NCBI RefSeq assembly: GCF_003664595.1
Contig: NZ_QXPZ01000030.1
Location: 1-48,806, forward strand
Length of the DNA stretch: 48,806 nucleotides
Direction: 5' to 3'
Source of the DNA: Atopobacter sp. AH10
GTDB taxonomy: Bacteria > Bacillota > Bacilli > Lactobacillales > Aerococcaceae
Under the pieces are notes generated by a model that saw nothing but the letters and a program-made list of their open reading frames with translations, made no database searches and was not told where the DNA came from. Made by a program: the position numbers and the translations under genes. Of this stretch, positions 21,736 through 30,264 are shown one piece after another; the first letter of the stretch is position 1, and every line of letters begins with the position of its first letter.

Positions 21736-21778
21736 ATTCCAAGCCTGAGGTTAAACACAGCCACCGCAAAGCGGCTTG

Positions 21779-21898
21779 CCCTTGATGGCACGAAAAAGAG
21801 CTGCTATACTGCTGTAAGCGACGGAAAATTCAAACTGTTCTTGAGTTCTTCGCCGTCGGTGCTTCACCTACAGCAGCTCTTTTTCGTGCTGTCAAGGG
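21779..21898. repeat. Long imperfect inverted repeat at the 3' end of the IS
   Basis: Arms of 27 bases (21779-21805 and 21872-21898) match at 25 positions, and further partial pairing extends inward around AAGC and CGACGG. The arms contain GAAAAAGAGC and its complement, so the structure could terminate transcription from both directions and shield the transposase gene or the target operon. Confidence 0.75.
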
Positions 21899-21983
21899 TG
21901 GCGGTAAGCTACCACAACATAAAATATCTACAGTTTTCAAGGTTCATTTGAGTCTTTTTCCTTTGGTTCGTTTTTTTCATAGT

Positions 21984-22211
21984 TCACTTGACACTATCTT
22001 TTATGCATTTGTAAAAAATATTCCCATAACACTCTCCCAAAACTTCTGCCAACTGAATTGCTCTCTGTATTGTCGGAACTATTATACCTCTTTCCACACT
22101 ACTTATATACTGCTGCGAAATACCAGTCAACTCCGATAATTGTATTTGGGTATATCCTTTACTTTTTCGTATTTTTGCTAGTGAATTACACACTTTTATT
22201 TTTTGCATCAT
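21984..22211 (-). CDS. XRE-family regulator, last codons replaced by the IS
   Basis: This is a 75-residue helix-turn-helix protein (KGYTQIQLSELTGISQQYISSVERG), probably the regulator of the RiPP operon. Translation now ends inside the insertion sequence (IKDSVK). If the element and one 8-base duplication are removed, the frame reads IKG and stops, and vanZ follows about 13 bases later. The DNA-binding domain is complete, so the regulator may still work. The ATG pair at 22211/22208 follows a GAAGGGA site. An excellent promoter lies just upstream. Confidence 0.85.
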   Translation of the reverse strand: MMQKIKVCNSLAKIRKSKGYTQIQLSELTGISQQYISSVERGIIVPTIQRAIQLAEVLGECYGNIFYKCIKDSVK

Positions 22212-22236
22212 TAATCCCTTCTCTTTCTTGTCTTCT

Positions 22237-22265
22237 ATTATATATTAAATCTAAGATAAATACAA
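22237..22265 (-). promoter_or_regulatory. Promoter of the RiPP operon
   Basis: TTGTAT (22260-22265) and a perfect TATAAT (22237-22242) are separated by exactly 17 bases. The start point would be near 22230, giving a leader of about 20 bases before the regulator ATG. The rest of 22212-22448 contains no gene; it is AT-rich spacer after topB. Confidence 0.75.
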
Positions 22266-22448
22266 GTTTAAATTGTATTATATTTTTATTACCCGTTGTT
22301 CTTACCTTATAAATCTCACAAAAAAATTAGTTCTACTCTACAGACTCATTTTTATTTAGATGAATTGTCAAAAAATCTCTTATTATAAACTTGGCTTTAA
22401 AAAACCTAACATGCTTTAACCCATTTATTTAACTTTAGTAATCATAAG

Positions 22449-24164
22449 CTATTCCTTTTTATAACGAGAAATTACATTTCTTATCTCACTTTCTATTGCC
22501 TCCAAAAAATCTTTCTTTAGTGATTTTCCCTGTACAATATCAGATAGCTCCATTTCCCACTTTGCTGTTGTTTCTGCCGATTTAAAAGTATCTGCTACAA
22601 TCGTTACAAGGCTGATTCCTTTGTGTGTGGCAATAAGGTTTTTTTTATCTCTTTCTACAAATCCCTTGAAAATCAGATTTTCAATGATTCCTGCTCTTGT
22701 TGCAGGTGTTCCAAGTCCTTTTCGCTCAACTTCCACACCTTTTTCCAATGCGTCATTTCCTGCAAGCTCCATAGCCTTTAGGAGAAGATCTTCCGTAAAA
22801 TGTTTAGGCGATGATGTGTATTTTTCTTTTATCCCTTTATCTTTAATATCAAGACTATCACCAATCTTTACATCCGGAAGCACTGTATCTTCATTTTTCT
22901 TTTTTGCATATTCGTTTAGGTATTTGGTAAAGCCCTCATCTACAATCACCTTTCCACTACTTGTAAATTCAAATCCATCAAATTCAGCCACAATCTTCGT
23001 TGTATTCTCAATTAAAGGATAGCCTACACTTGCATGTAGCTTATTTAAAATAAGTTCATATACCTTCAATTCACTTTCCGGAAGAGAAGTTAAGTCCCCA
23101 TTCATACTGCTTGCTGTCGGGATAATAGCATGATGATCTGTAACCTTTTTAGAGTTAAATACCGTCTTAATACGCCCCGTATCAAAGTCATTCTTTCCTA
23201 AGATATGATTGATGGTACTTGTAATCATATCTTCCGTTAAGCATCTGCTGTCTGTTCTCGGATAGGTAATCAGTTTTTTCTCATACAGACTTTGAGCATA
23301 ATCAAGTGTTTGCTTGGCACTATATCCAAAATATTTATTGCACTCTCTTTGAAGTGTTGTAAGGTCAAAAGGCAAATCAGGTTTTGTTATCTTTTCCTTT
23401 TGAATAACATCGGTAATTCCTATCTTATTGCCAACTAAATTGATTAGCTGTTCAGCAATAACCTCATCATCAATTCTATCTGTTGATAGTGTAAAACCAT
23501 TCATAGAAAGTTCGACTGTAAAATATTTTTCTTTCTTGAAATTTGCTATCTCATCATCTCTATTTACAATCATTGCAAGAGTTGGTGTTTGTACCCTCCC
23601 AACAGAATAACTCTGTTTATATAGGCACGAATACAGTCTGCTTAAATTCATTCCCACAAGCCAATCTGCTATTGCCCTTGCTTGTGATGATTCAAATAGA
23701 TTATCGTAAGAACTTCCATCTTTTAGGTTATCAAAGCCATCTTTAATTGCACTATCTTCCATTGATGAAATCCAAAGGCGTTTCATCTTCTTTTTGCAAT
23801 TTGCCTGATTGTAGACAAGCCTGAAGATTGCTTCTCCCTCACGCCCTGCATCACAAGCATTTATCACAATATCTATGTCCTTATCGTTCATCAGCTTTTT
23901 AAGAATCATAAATTGTTTCTTTGTAGACTTTGCAATCTCATACTTATATTCCTTTGGAATAATCGGCAAATCAGCCATATTCCACTTCGCATATTTTTCA
24001 TCATAACTATCAGGATTTGCCATTTGAATTAAATGTCCAACACACCAGCTTACCTTGTATCCGTTTCCTTCATAATATCCATCTTTCTTCTTTGTTGCTC
24101 CAATCACTTTTGCAATAGAGATTGCAACACTTGGTTTCTCTGCTATCACCAAATTATGTTTCAT
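22449..24164 (-). CDS. topB: Type IA DNA topoisomerase III
   Basis: This is a 571-residue topoisomerase III that relaxes and decatenates DNA by passing a single strand. The Toprim domain begins LVIAEKPSVAISIAKVIG and has CDAGREGEA near residue 103. The active-site tyrosine is in ITYPRTDSR near residue 299. GVEVERKGLGTPATRAGIIENL follows in the core. It ends soon after the catalytic core, without a C-terminal zinc region, which is usual for short ICE copies. A good AAGGAGG site precedes the ATG. A terminator lies only about 24 bases upstream of the start, so expression may depend on read-through. Its 3' end is duplicated at 15213-15399. Confidence 0.94.
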   Translation of the reverse strand: MKHNLVIAEKPSVAISIAKVIGATKKKDGYYEGNGYKVSWCVGHLIQMANPDSYDEKYAKWNMADLPIIPKEYKYEIAKSTKKQFMILKKLMNDKDIDIVINACDAGREGEAIFRLVYNQANCKKKMKRLWISSMEDSAIKDGFDNLKDGSSYDNLFESSQARAIADWLVGMNLSRLYSCLYKQSYSVGRVQTPTLAMIVNRDDEIANFKKEKYFTVELSMNGFTLSTDRIDDEVIAEQLINLVGNKIGITDVIQKEKITKPDLPFDLTTLQRECNKYFGYSAKQTLDYAQSLYEKKLITYPRTDSRCLTEDMITSTINHILGKNDFDTGRIKTVFNSKKVTDHHAIIPTASSMNGDLTSLPESELKVYELILNKLHASVGYPLIENTTKIVAEFDGFEFTSSGKVIVDEGFTKYLNEYAKKKNEDTVLPDVKIGDSLDIKDKGIKEKYTSSPKHFTEDLLLKAMELAGNDALEKGVEVERKGLGTPATRAGIIENLIFKGFVERDKKNLIATHKGISLVTIVADTFKSAETTAKWEMELSDIVQGKSLKKDFLEAIESEIRNVISRYKKE

Positions 24165-24187
24165 AAATTCCTCCTTATTTTTGTACT

Positions 24188-24226
24188 AAAAAAGGCAATC
24201 AGAGTTTCAATTTTCTCCAATTGCCT
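24188..24226 (-). terminator. Terminator after the AlbA_2 regulator
   Basis: AGGCAAT and ATTGCCT (24193-24199 with 24220-24226) form a stem followed on the minus strand by six T. It lies between the AlbA_2 gene and topB. Confidence 0.8.
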
Positions 24227-24251
24227 ATTAAAATTTCATATATTTAATTGT

Positions 24252-25667
24252 CTATTTTTTAATCCATTTTCCTGTTTTAGAACTACCTACATACTCTATC
24301 TTTCCTTCATCTTTCAATTTTAAAATATCTCTTCTGATGGTAGATTCTGCAACATTTAACATCTTTGATAATTCTAATCTCGTAATATTTGGTTTGTCTG
24401 AAATAATATCAATTATTTTATTCAATCTATCTTGTTTCGTCATTTTTTGGGGTTCATTTTGGGGTTCATTTTGGGGTTCATTTTGGGGTTCATTTTGGGG
24501 TTCACCACTAACATTATAGTTTAAATTCTTTAAAATAGTAAAAAATGAACTTCTTGTAGATCTAAATTCCGGTTTTAAGTGTTCATTGTAGTTCTTCTCA
24601 AATTCATAACTCTCTATAATTTTTTTCAGTCCACTTCCCCGTCTTTCCATTAAGTCCATTCTTCCAAAAATATCTGCAAGAATTGGATTTCTTCTACTTG
24701 ACGAAATAGTATATGGGTCTACATCTTGAATTAAGGTTCCGTCATACATTCCACCTGGAGAGTAAATTTCCATTCTATCATCATAAATATCCAAATGTAC
24801 TTCACTTCCAATGACGCTATAATCTCTATGAATCAAAGCATTGACAATTGCTTCTTGAACCGCTCTTTCAGGATATTCAGGATATTCTTCACGATAGAGT
24901 GGTCCTTTTCTCCACATTTTCTTTGTGTTTACCTTTGTAAAATTCAGTGCATTTTCAAGCAAAAACAAGATATTTCCCTCAAATTCATTATCATCCAGTG
25001 CTTCCATCAAGCCACTAGCCTTTGTAAGTCCATTCCATCTTGTGCAAAATATCCTTGATTGATATACTAAATATCCGTCTGCAAACAAGGCTCCTGCATA
25101 AGTTAAAAGATTATCTTTTGTTGTTAAACCGAACGATAACAAATCTTTTTCTTCAAATTTTTTATTTGTCCTTTTTTCATATTCAATTCGCAATTTATTA
25201 AAGGTAGCATCTTTTGTCTGAATATCCGTTTGTATAGTATCAAATGTTTTATTCATTCCTTTCAAAACTAAATTTTTAAGGTCAATACTTGTAGCGGCAA
25301 CACTCTGATTTCCAATCCTTATATAAGAAGACCTATTTCCTCCATCAATAACATAATATGGAGTCTCACTTCCTGCTTTTATATGAAGAACAATAAAATA
25401 CTTACCATTTTCAGTATGGTTTTCAAGTTTTATTTTTGGAACCGGATCCATCTTAGCCTTAATTATTTCACTGATAGTTTCAGAATCTTTCTTATAATCT
25501 TTTAGTCCAATAAGTTCATCTGCATCAGAAATACCAAATATTAAAGCTCCACCATTTTCATTTGCAAATGCACTAATACTTTTTAACCAGCTCTTTGGTT
25601 TATTTATTTCAAGTTTTTCTTTTTTATCATAGGAAGTGGATTCTCCAATATATTTTGACAAATCCAT
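24252..25667 (-). CDS. AlbA_2/Schlafen-type ATP-binding regulator with C-terminal HTH
   Basis: This is a 471-residue putative transcriptional regulator. The N-terminal AlbA_2 domain includes ISAFANENGGALIFGISD and YIRIGNQSV. A RecG-like HATPase-related C-terminal region follows (EAIVNALIHRDYS, ERRGSGLKKIIE). Then come five EPQN-type tetrapeptides and a DeoR-like winged helix (RLELSKMLNVAESTIRRD). The AGGGAGGTG site precedes the ATG. The gene has its own upstream promoter/hairpin and its own terminator, so it is a separate transcription unit lodged between the secretion genes and topB. Its target is unknown. Confidence 0.85.
   Translation of the reverse strand: MDLSKYIGESTSYDKKEKLEINKPKSWLKSISAFANENGGALIFGISDADELIGLKDYKKDSETISEIIKAKMDPVPKIKLENHTENGKYFIVLHIKAGSETPYYVIDGGNRSSYIRIGNQSVAATSIDLKNLVLKGMNKTFDTIQTDIQTKDATFNKLRIEYEKRTNKKFEEKDLLSFGLTTKDNLLTYAGALFADGYLVYQSRIFCTRWNGLTKASGLMEALDDNEFEGNILFLLENALNFTKVNTKKMWRKGPLYREEYPEYPERAVQEAIVNALIHRDYSVIGSEVHLDIYDDRMEIYSPGGMYDGTLIQDVDPYTISSSRRNPILADIFGRMDLMERRGSGLKKIIESYEFEKNYNEHLKPEFRSTRSSFFTILKNLNYNVSGEPQNEPQNEPQNEPQNEPQKMTKQDRLNKIIDIISDKPNITRLELSKMLNVAESTIRRDILKLKDEGKIEYVGSSKTGKWIKK
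24445..24504 (-). repeat. Five perfect 12-bp tandem repeats
   Basis: The unit TTTTGGGGTTCA (plus strand) is repeated five times without change and encodes EPQN in the linker between the HATPase-like region and the winged helix. As the unit is a multiple of three, slippage changes linker length and keeps the frame. Confidence 0.95.
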
Positions 25668-25755
25668 TTTCTCTACACCTCCCTTATACCATAATGTAAT
25701 ATTATTACCTATTACAGATATTTATCGTCTATAATTTTATTTCTTTGATAAAAAT

Positions 25756-25781
25756 AGCCCAGCCACAATCGGGCTTGGGCT
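25756..25781 (-). terminator. Terminator or attenuator upstream of the AlbA_2 gene
   Basis: On the minus strand, AGCCCAAGCC pairs with GGCTGGGCT (one bulge, loop CGATTGT), followed by ATTTTTAT. It lies downstream of the promoter at 25809-25837 and upstream of the gene, so it may end the secretion operon or act as an attenuator. Confidence 0.75.
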
Positions 25782-25808
25782 TACCACATTCAAGTTTTTA
25801 TTGCCAAA

Positions 25809-25837
25809 ATTATACCATAAATTCACTGTAAGTACAA
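25809..25837 (-). promoter_or_regulatory. Promoter upstream of the AlbA_2 gene
   Basis: TTGTAC (25832-25837), a 17-base spacer and a perfect TATAAT (25809-25814). Start near 25802; the hairpin at 25756-25781 falls within the first 50 bases of the transcript. Confidence 0.7.
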
Positions 25838-25889
25838 TTCTATCCTTACTAATCATACATAATTTTTATGTCAACAATTTACTTCCTCA

Positions 25890-25940
25890 TTGTTGTGTCT
25901 ACACTTATTTTATGCTATTTTTTAAGTGTAAACACAACAA
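25890..25940. promoter_or_regulatory. 18-bp inverted repeat with nested dyads
   Basis: Arms 25890-25907 and 25923-25940 match at 17 of 18 positions (TTGTTGTGTCTACACTTA and its near complement). Each arm also has its own dyad, GTGTNNACAC (25895-25904 and 25926-25935), with centres 31 bases apart, about three helical turns. It lies just after the DUF4366 gene and could be a paired operator or a strong RNA hairpin. Confidence 0.6.
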
Positions 25941-25971
25941 ATCGAGTGGATAATTTCATTTATATCTAATT

Positions 25972-27654
25972 TTAGTCCTCATCTTCATCATCATAAGCAT
26001 CAATTGCCAAATCTTCTATCTCTTGTTTTTCTTCTTCGTCTGGCACTTCACTTTCATCATCTTTTCTTTCATAGGAATCTTCAAACTCATCATACTCTTC
26101 TTCATCTTCCTCATCATCTTCCTGATTTTTCTTATAAATCTTGAAATAGTATCCTCCACCTATTACAGCGACAATGATTAAACCTAAAAATATATAAAGA
26201 CCGTTTCCTTTATTTTCAGCTTTAGGGTCTTCTTTTTTAACTTCAGGTTTAGGCTCTTTATCTTCAATTTTTTTAATTTCTTCTTTTGACTTTTCCTTAC
26301 CCTCTACCATATTAAGAAGATCATCTTCAGACACTTCCGTTAAAAGCATTACATTTTCACTTTGCTCATCATGGTTGATAATTAAATGAAATGTCTTACC
26401 TGATTTTGTCTGGAAGGTTACAAATTGTCTTGCATCAGCAGAATATTTGTCAGTTTCTTTATTGTCTTTACCATCATTATGATGAACCCTATAATCCTTG
26501 TTAGCATTATCCTTATTCTCAGTAACAGAAGCTCTAGCCTTTGACGGTGCTGAGGCTACTCCTTTATTGGTATTGACATTCTTTTCTCCGCTATCCGTAG
26601 TCGAATTTTGACTGTTATTACTTGCTGCCTGTTTGGGTGTCAATTTATTAGGATAACGAACCTCTTTTTCTTTATTTTCTTTATTCTCTTTACTTTCTTT
26701 ATTCTCATCACTTTTTGTATTTTTAGAGGTATCCGGTGCAGATGATTTTAAGGCACCCTTTTCTTTCTTTACACTATCTCCACTACCTACTGAAGCAGAT
26801 GGTGCATTACCTTTTACAAATGAAGATGGATTTTGTGGTAATGCTTGTGGCAATGGATTTGTTATAGCCTTTGGATAGTCTTGTTTATTGATCTGATTTG
26901 ATTTTTCCTGCAATTCTTTAATTTTCTTCTCCAGTTCTTCCACAGATTTTTTGATTTCTGTGTTTTCTTTAGAAGAATTCATCTTTTCTTTTTCCTTTTT
27001 CAGCCTTTTCTCCAAGGATTCTATTTCATCTTCCAAGTCTTTGATTTTATCCTTTTGCTTATCATTTAACTTGTCCTTATCCTTGACTTGTTCACTTAAT
27101 TTATCTAATTTTTCTTTCAGCTCTTTCGATTCCTTTTCCATCTTAGATATGCTTTCTTTATCTATGTCTGTTTGAACTTTTTTATCTTCTGTTTTTGGAT
27201 TTTCCGTTTGTGTACTTTGTTCATTTTTAGGATCTTCTTTTTCATTATTTTCCTCTGTCTGCGTTTTTTTATCCTTAACAGTAACTTTTTCCACTTTACG
27301 AATAATTTCGTCTGTCCCGTCTCCCTTTACTTTATAGAACAAAAATTCATCTATAAATTTCATATCATCAGGCAAGATAGGAATGTCTCCACTGTCAAGA
27401 ATCTGTCCTTCCTTTGCTTTAATGCTTTCTTCTTTGTAAAGACTATCATCTTGAAATATATATTTTACCTTAACTTCTACCTCATCTTTTTTAATATCTT
27501 CCACTGGACTAATCAATGTTGGAAACAAATTCCCCTGTGCAAATACAATCTGTTTATTAAAAATCATAGTTCCGATTAACATGACAATAACAACAATTAT
27601 TCCAAATAAGGTAGCTTTGGATTTCTTATTCATCTTAAATTTGGTTTTCATCAT
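25972..27654 (-). CDS. CD1107-family surface protein (DUF4366)
   Basis: This is a 560-residue conjugation-associated membrane protein. A signal-like hydrophobic segment (residues about 15-38, with an AQ cleavage-type site) is followed by a small extracellular domain. A long Lys/Glu-rich coiled coil (about 150-260) and a Ser/Asn/Lys spacer come next. The conserved DUF4366 block is FVTFQTKSGKTFHLIINHD. Then come a transmembrane helix (IFLGLIIVAVIGGGYYF) and a very acidic cytoplasmic tail. The start overlaps the end of DUF4315 by 20 bases, with ATGGAGGAAA as ribosome site. It probably contributes to the cell-surface part of the transfer machine. Confidence 0.9.
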   Translation of the reverse strand: MMKTKFKMNKKSKATLFGIIVVIVMLIGTMIFNKQIVFAQGNLFPTLISPVEDIKKDEVEVKVKYIFQDDSLYKEESIKAKEGQILDSGDIPILPDDMKFIDEFLFYKVKGDGTDEIIRKVEKVTVKDKKTQTEENNEKEDPKNEQSTQTENPKTEDKKVQTDIDKESISKMEKESKELKEKLDKLSEQVKDKDKLNDKQKDKIKDLEDEIESLEKRLKKEKEKMNSSKENTEIKKSVEELEKKIKELQEKSNQINKQDYPKAITNPLPQALPQNPSSFVKGNAPSASVGSGDSVKKEKGALKSSAPDTSKNTKSDENKESKENKENKEKEVRYPNKLTPKQAASNNSQNSTTDSGEKNVNTNKGVASAPSKARASVTENKDNANKDYRVHHNDGKDNKETDKYSADARQFVTFQTKSGKTFHLIINHDEQSENVMLLTEVSEDDLLNMVEGKEKSKEEIKKIEDKEPKPEVKKEDPKAENKGNGLYIFLGLIIVAVIGGGYYFKIYKKNQEDDEEDEEEYDEFEDSYERKDDESEVPDEEEKQEIEDLAIDAYDDEDED

Positions 27655-27907
27655 TTTCCTCCATATATTCTATATTTTCTGCTTTTTGCATACTCCTTTT
27701 TTCCTTCAATTCATCTTTCTTGTAACTTTTTATCATTTCCAAAAATTCATCAATGGAAATATCAATACTTCGATATTCTTTTAATATACAAGCACTTTCC
27801 ATTTCTTCCTGCTCTTCTTTTAATATCTCTTTTTTTAACTTTAATTCTTCTATCTTTTCATCAATTTCTTTTTGTTTTTCAATATTTTTTCTATACTTGT
27901 TATTCAA
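27635..27907 (-). CDS. DUF4315 family protein
   Basis: This is a 90-residue, highly charged helical protein of a kind found next to the NlpC/P60 and DUF4366 genes in clostridial ICEs. The N-terminal 50 residues form a likely coiled coil, followed by SIDISIDEFLEMIKSYKK, the usual conserved end block. It starts with TTG at 27907 after AGGAGGGAG. It sits between the hydrolase gene (11 bases away) and DUF4366 (overlapping). Function not established. Confidence 0.85.
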   Translation of the reverse strand: MNNKYRKNIEKQKEIDEKIEELKLKKEILKEEQEEMESACILKEYRSIDISIDEFLEMIKSYKKDELKEKRSMQKAENIEYMEENDENQI

Positions 27908-27918
27908 TGTACTCCCTC

Positions 27919-30264
27919 CTATTTAGGTCTACCAAATCCGTAAAAATGCTGTTTCCAGTACGGTGTATCAATCCTTGCATACTGAATCGGATCTCCTGCA
28001 TGAATCATATAACCCCCACCTACATAGATGCCTACATGAGAAATTGGTGATCCTGAATTATATGTTCCCTTAAAGAAAATAATATCTCCCGCCTTTGCTT
28101 CACTTGGTGAAACGGGATTGCAATAGTCTGTATAAATTCTCCAAGCAGTAGTACGAGGCATATTTTTTATCCCTGAATGGGTATAGGTCCAACATACAAA
28201 ACTTGAACAGTCAAAGTTACTAGGTCCATTAGCTCCAAACACATATCTTTTTCCGATATGTTTTTCCGCCTCATGCACAATAGCTTTTACACTTTCTCCA
28301 TTAAATTCAAGTCCGGGATTTGAAAAATCGGGATTATTGATAATCTCTGATAAATCCCCATTGCCACTTCCAAAGGCAAGTTCCATATTTCCTTTACTTG
28401 CAAGGAGCGTTTCATAGTGGGATAAATTGTCAGGATAAGAGTGGAACACTTCTCGGATAATTATATCCATCTCTCTTTTTTCCAAGGTTACAATGAGCTT
28501 TTTATACTCATATGCTTCTTCATGACTTTCACCGTCCTCAGATGTAACAGTTCTATATCTGATTTCAATTTCTTCTTTGTAGGTTAAGGTATACATCTGA
28601 TGAAACAAACTTTGAAGTTCGCTTTCTACTTCGGATACTTCTTTTACCACTCCAAAGCGGGCAGTGATGTAGGATAAGAGTTCATGAACATTATGACCAA
28701 TATTCTCTTTTCCATTTATAATATATTCATCATAACCCGGATGATTTTCATGGACACTATCCATTTCTTCCTGTAATTCCTGTTCTAAGGAAGAAAATTC
28801 CTGATTAATTTCTTTTAGTGTATCTTCTGATGATAGATACGTAGTCGAGATTGTATTTCCTACCATACCTGTTCCCATGTTCATCAACATAGTTCCCGAT
28901 TGAAAAAGCATAAAAAATATTCCTATAACAATAAGTAATAGGAATCCCATCTTTTTACCTCTGGCTCTTATAAACTCAGCAAATCTTTTACTACTCTCGA
29001 TAAAGGATTTTTTTATTCTGTTTTTTACGCTATCTTTATACTTCTTTTGAATCTGCCTTTTATACTGCCTTCTTTTAAAAAACTGTTTTAATCTTGAAGT
29101 ATTCTGATACTCACTACTCTTTTTTAGTTCTTCCATATTTTTTTGAAAGAAGAGTTTCTTTTCCTGTTTATGAATACTCTTGTCAAGTTTATTTATCTTC
29201 TTTTGTCTCTTTAATACCTTCTTCTTTCCACGATGATAAGCATGTCTTGAAATGGTTTCCATCTTCTCTACAGCCTTATGCGTTCCCTCAACTCCAGCAT
29301 TATCTTCTTTTCCGCTTTCCAAATACCTCTTTACCATTCCCGTTGCCATTACAGCACTTTTTGCACTTTGACTTTTGCCATCAATTCCCTTATTTTTTAG
29401 TTTCTGCTCTTGTCTTTGCTTTTTTTGCTGTAACTTGGAAATTTTCTTTTCCTTATTTTCAAATTTCCCTTTTCTTTTTTGTGATGTGCTTTTATCACTG
29501 GTTTTTCCCTCATTCTTTACATCTTGAAATGACTTCTTTTTCGTATCTTTATCTCTTGTAAACTCCTGATTGTCAAAATTACTTTTAAAATATTTCTTTT
29601 GATTTTCCGATTTTGGACTTTCTTTGGAAAAGGTATCTTTTGCATAATGTTTGTATATCTTATTCTTGGATTTTGGATTTTTTACATATTCATCATAATT
29701 TTTTTCCTTATCATTTTGCCTATTATCATACTTTTCATCATCTGCAAGAGTTCGATATGATACTTTACTATCCCTAAAATCCACATCATACCTATCTATT
29801 ACTCCATCGTTGTCCATGTCTTTAGATAATGGATCATAAACCTCTTTTTCTTTATGAAACTTATCTATCTGCTTTCGCATTTTTTTCTTCTGATTTTCTT
29901 TTCTTGAAAAAGTTTGACCTTTTTCTCCGTTATCACTTAATGGGTATAATTCATCGTTTCGTATATTTTTTTCGTATTGTCCACTCATAAAATGCTTTGA
30001 TTGATTCTTAGATACCAGCTTATCTTTACTCAAATTCATACTTTCTTTCATGGAATTATCTTCTTGACTGTAAAAATTTTTATGCATCTTTTTACTACTT
30101 ATGCCATTAGATTTTAATGTGGAATTTTCTTGTATATCTACCATAGAATTATCATCTGACAGATTATTGTCATATCTACTAACATTTTGATGACTTGAAT
30201 CAAAAGAAGTATTCTTTTTAAAATTCTTTTCTCTACTCTTTTTGTATCTCATTTGCTTTTTCAT
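27919..30264 (-). CDS. NlpC/P60 cell-wall hydrolase of the transfer system
   Basis: This is a 781-residue membrane-anchored peptidoglycan hydrolase that should open the wall for the mating channel. The first 430 residues are extremely basic and presumably cytoplasmic. One transmembrane helix follows (KKMGFLLLIVIGIFFMLF). After an extracellular spacer comes the C-terminal NlpC/P60 domain with the catalytic Cys in NFDCSSFV (near 684) and His in SHVGIYV and MIHAG. Residues 143-168 carry an EF-hand-like motif (DMDNDGVIDRYD), almost the same as one in the giant helicase. The start overlaps the upstream methyltransferase by 32 bases. Confidence 0.93.
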   Translation of the reverse strand: MKKQMRYKKSREKNFKKNTSFDSSHQNVSRYDNNLSDDNSMVDIQENSTLKSNGISSKKMHKNFYSQEDNSMKESMNLSKDKLVSKNQSKHFMSGQYEKNIRNDELYPLSDNGEKGQTFSRKENQKKKMRKQIDKFHKEKEVYDPLSKDMDNDGVIDRYDVDFRDSKVSYRTLADDEKYDNRQNDKEKNYDEYVKNPKSKNKIYKHYAKDTFSKESPKSENQKKYFKSNFDNQEFTRDKDTKKKSFQDVKNEGKTSDKSTSQKRKGKFENKEKKISKLQQKKQRQEQKLKNKGIDGKSQSAKSAVMATGMVKRYLESGKEDNAGVEGTHKAVEKMETISRHAYHRGKKKVLKRQKKINKLDKSIHKQEKKLFFQKNMEELKKSSEYQNTSRLKQFFKRRQYKRQIQKKYKDSVKNRIKKSFIESSKRFAEFIRARGKKMGFLLLIVIGIFFMLFQSGTMLMNMGTGMVGNTISTTYLSSEDTLKEINQEFSSLEQELQEEMDSVHENHPGYDEYIINGKENIGHNVHELLSYITARFGVVKEVSEVESELQSLFHQMYTLTYKEEIEIRYRTVTSEDGESHEEAYEYKKLIVTLEKREMDIIIREVFHSYPDNLSHYETLLASKGNMELAFGSGNGDLSEIINNPDFSNPGLEFNGESVKAIVHEAEKHIGKRYVFGANGPSNFDCSSFVCWTYTHSGIKNMPRTTAWRIYTDYCNPVSPSEAKAGDIIFFKGTYNSGSPISHVGIYVGGGYMIHAGDPIQYARIDTPYWKQHFYGFGRPK

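Larger units (their letters stand above)
20128..21998 (+). mobile_element. 1871-bp DDE insertion sequence with 8-bp target duplication
   Basis: The target duplication TTTTATGC is perfect at 20120-20127 and 21999-22006. The element starts GGTAGTGTCAAAAACTA, and its right end read inward starts GATAGTGTCAAGTGAACTA, so the inverted repeats share TAGTGTCAA plus flanking matches. It holds one transposase gene and a long 3' hairpin. An 8-bp duplication fits the IS6-like group, but the family is not certain. Its GC content is clearly higher than its surroundings, so the insertion is recent or came from another host. Confidence 0.9.

Noticed and set aside
24445-24504. Short regular repeats that could suggest a CRISPR array
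   Set aside because: The 12-bp units are contiguous without spacers and encode EPQN in a real gene; no cas genes are present.
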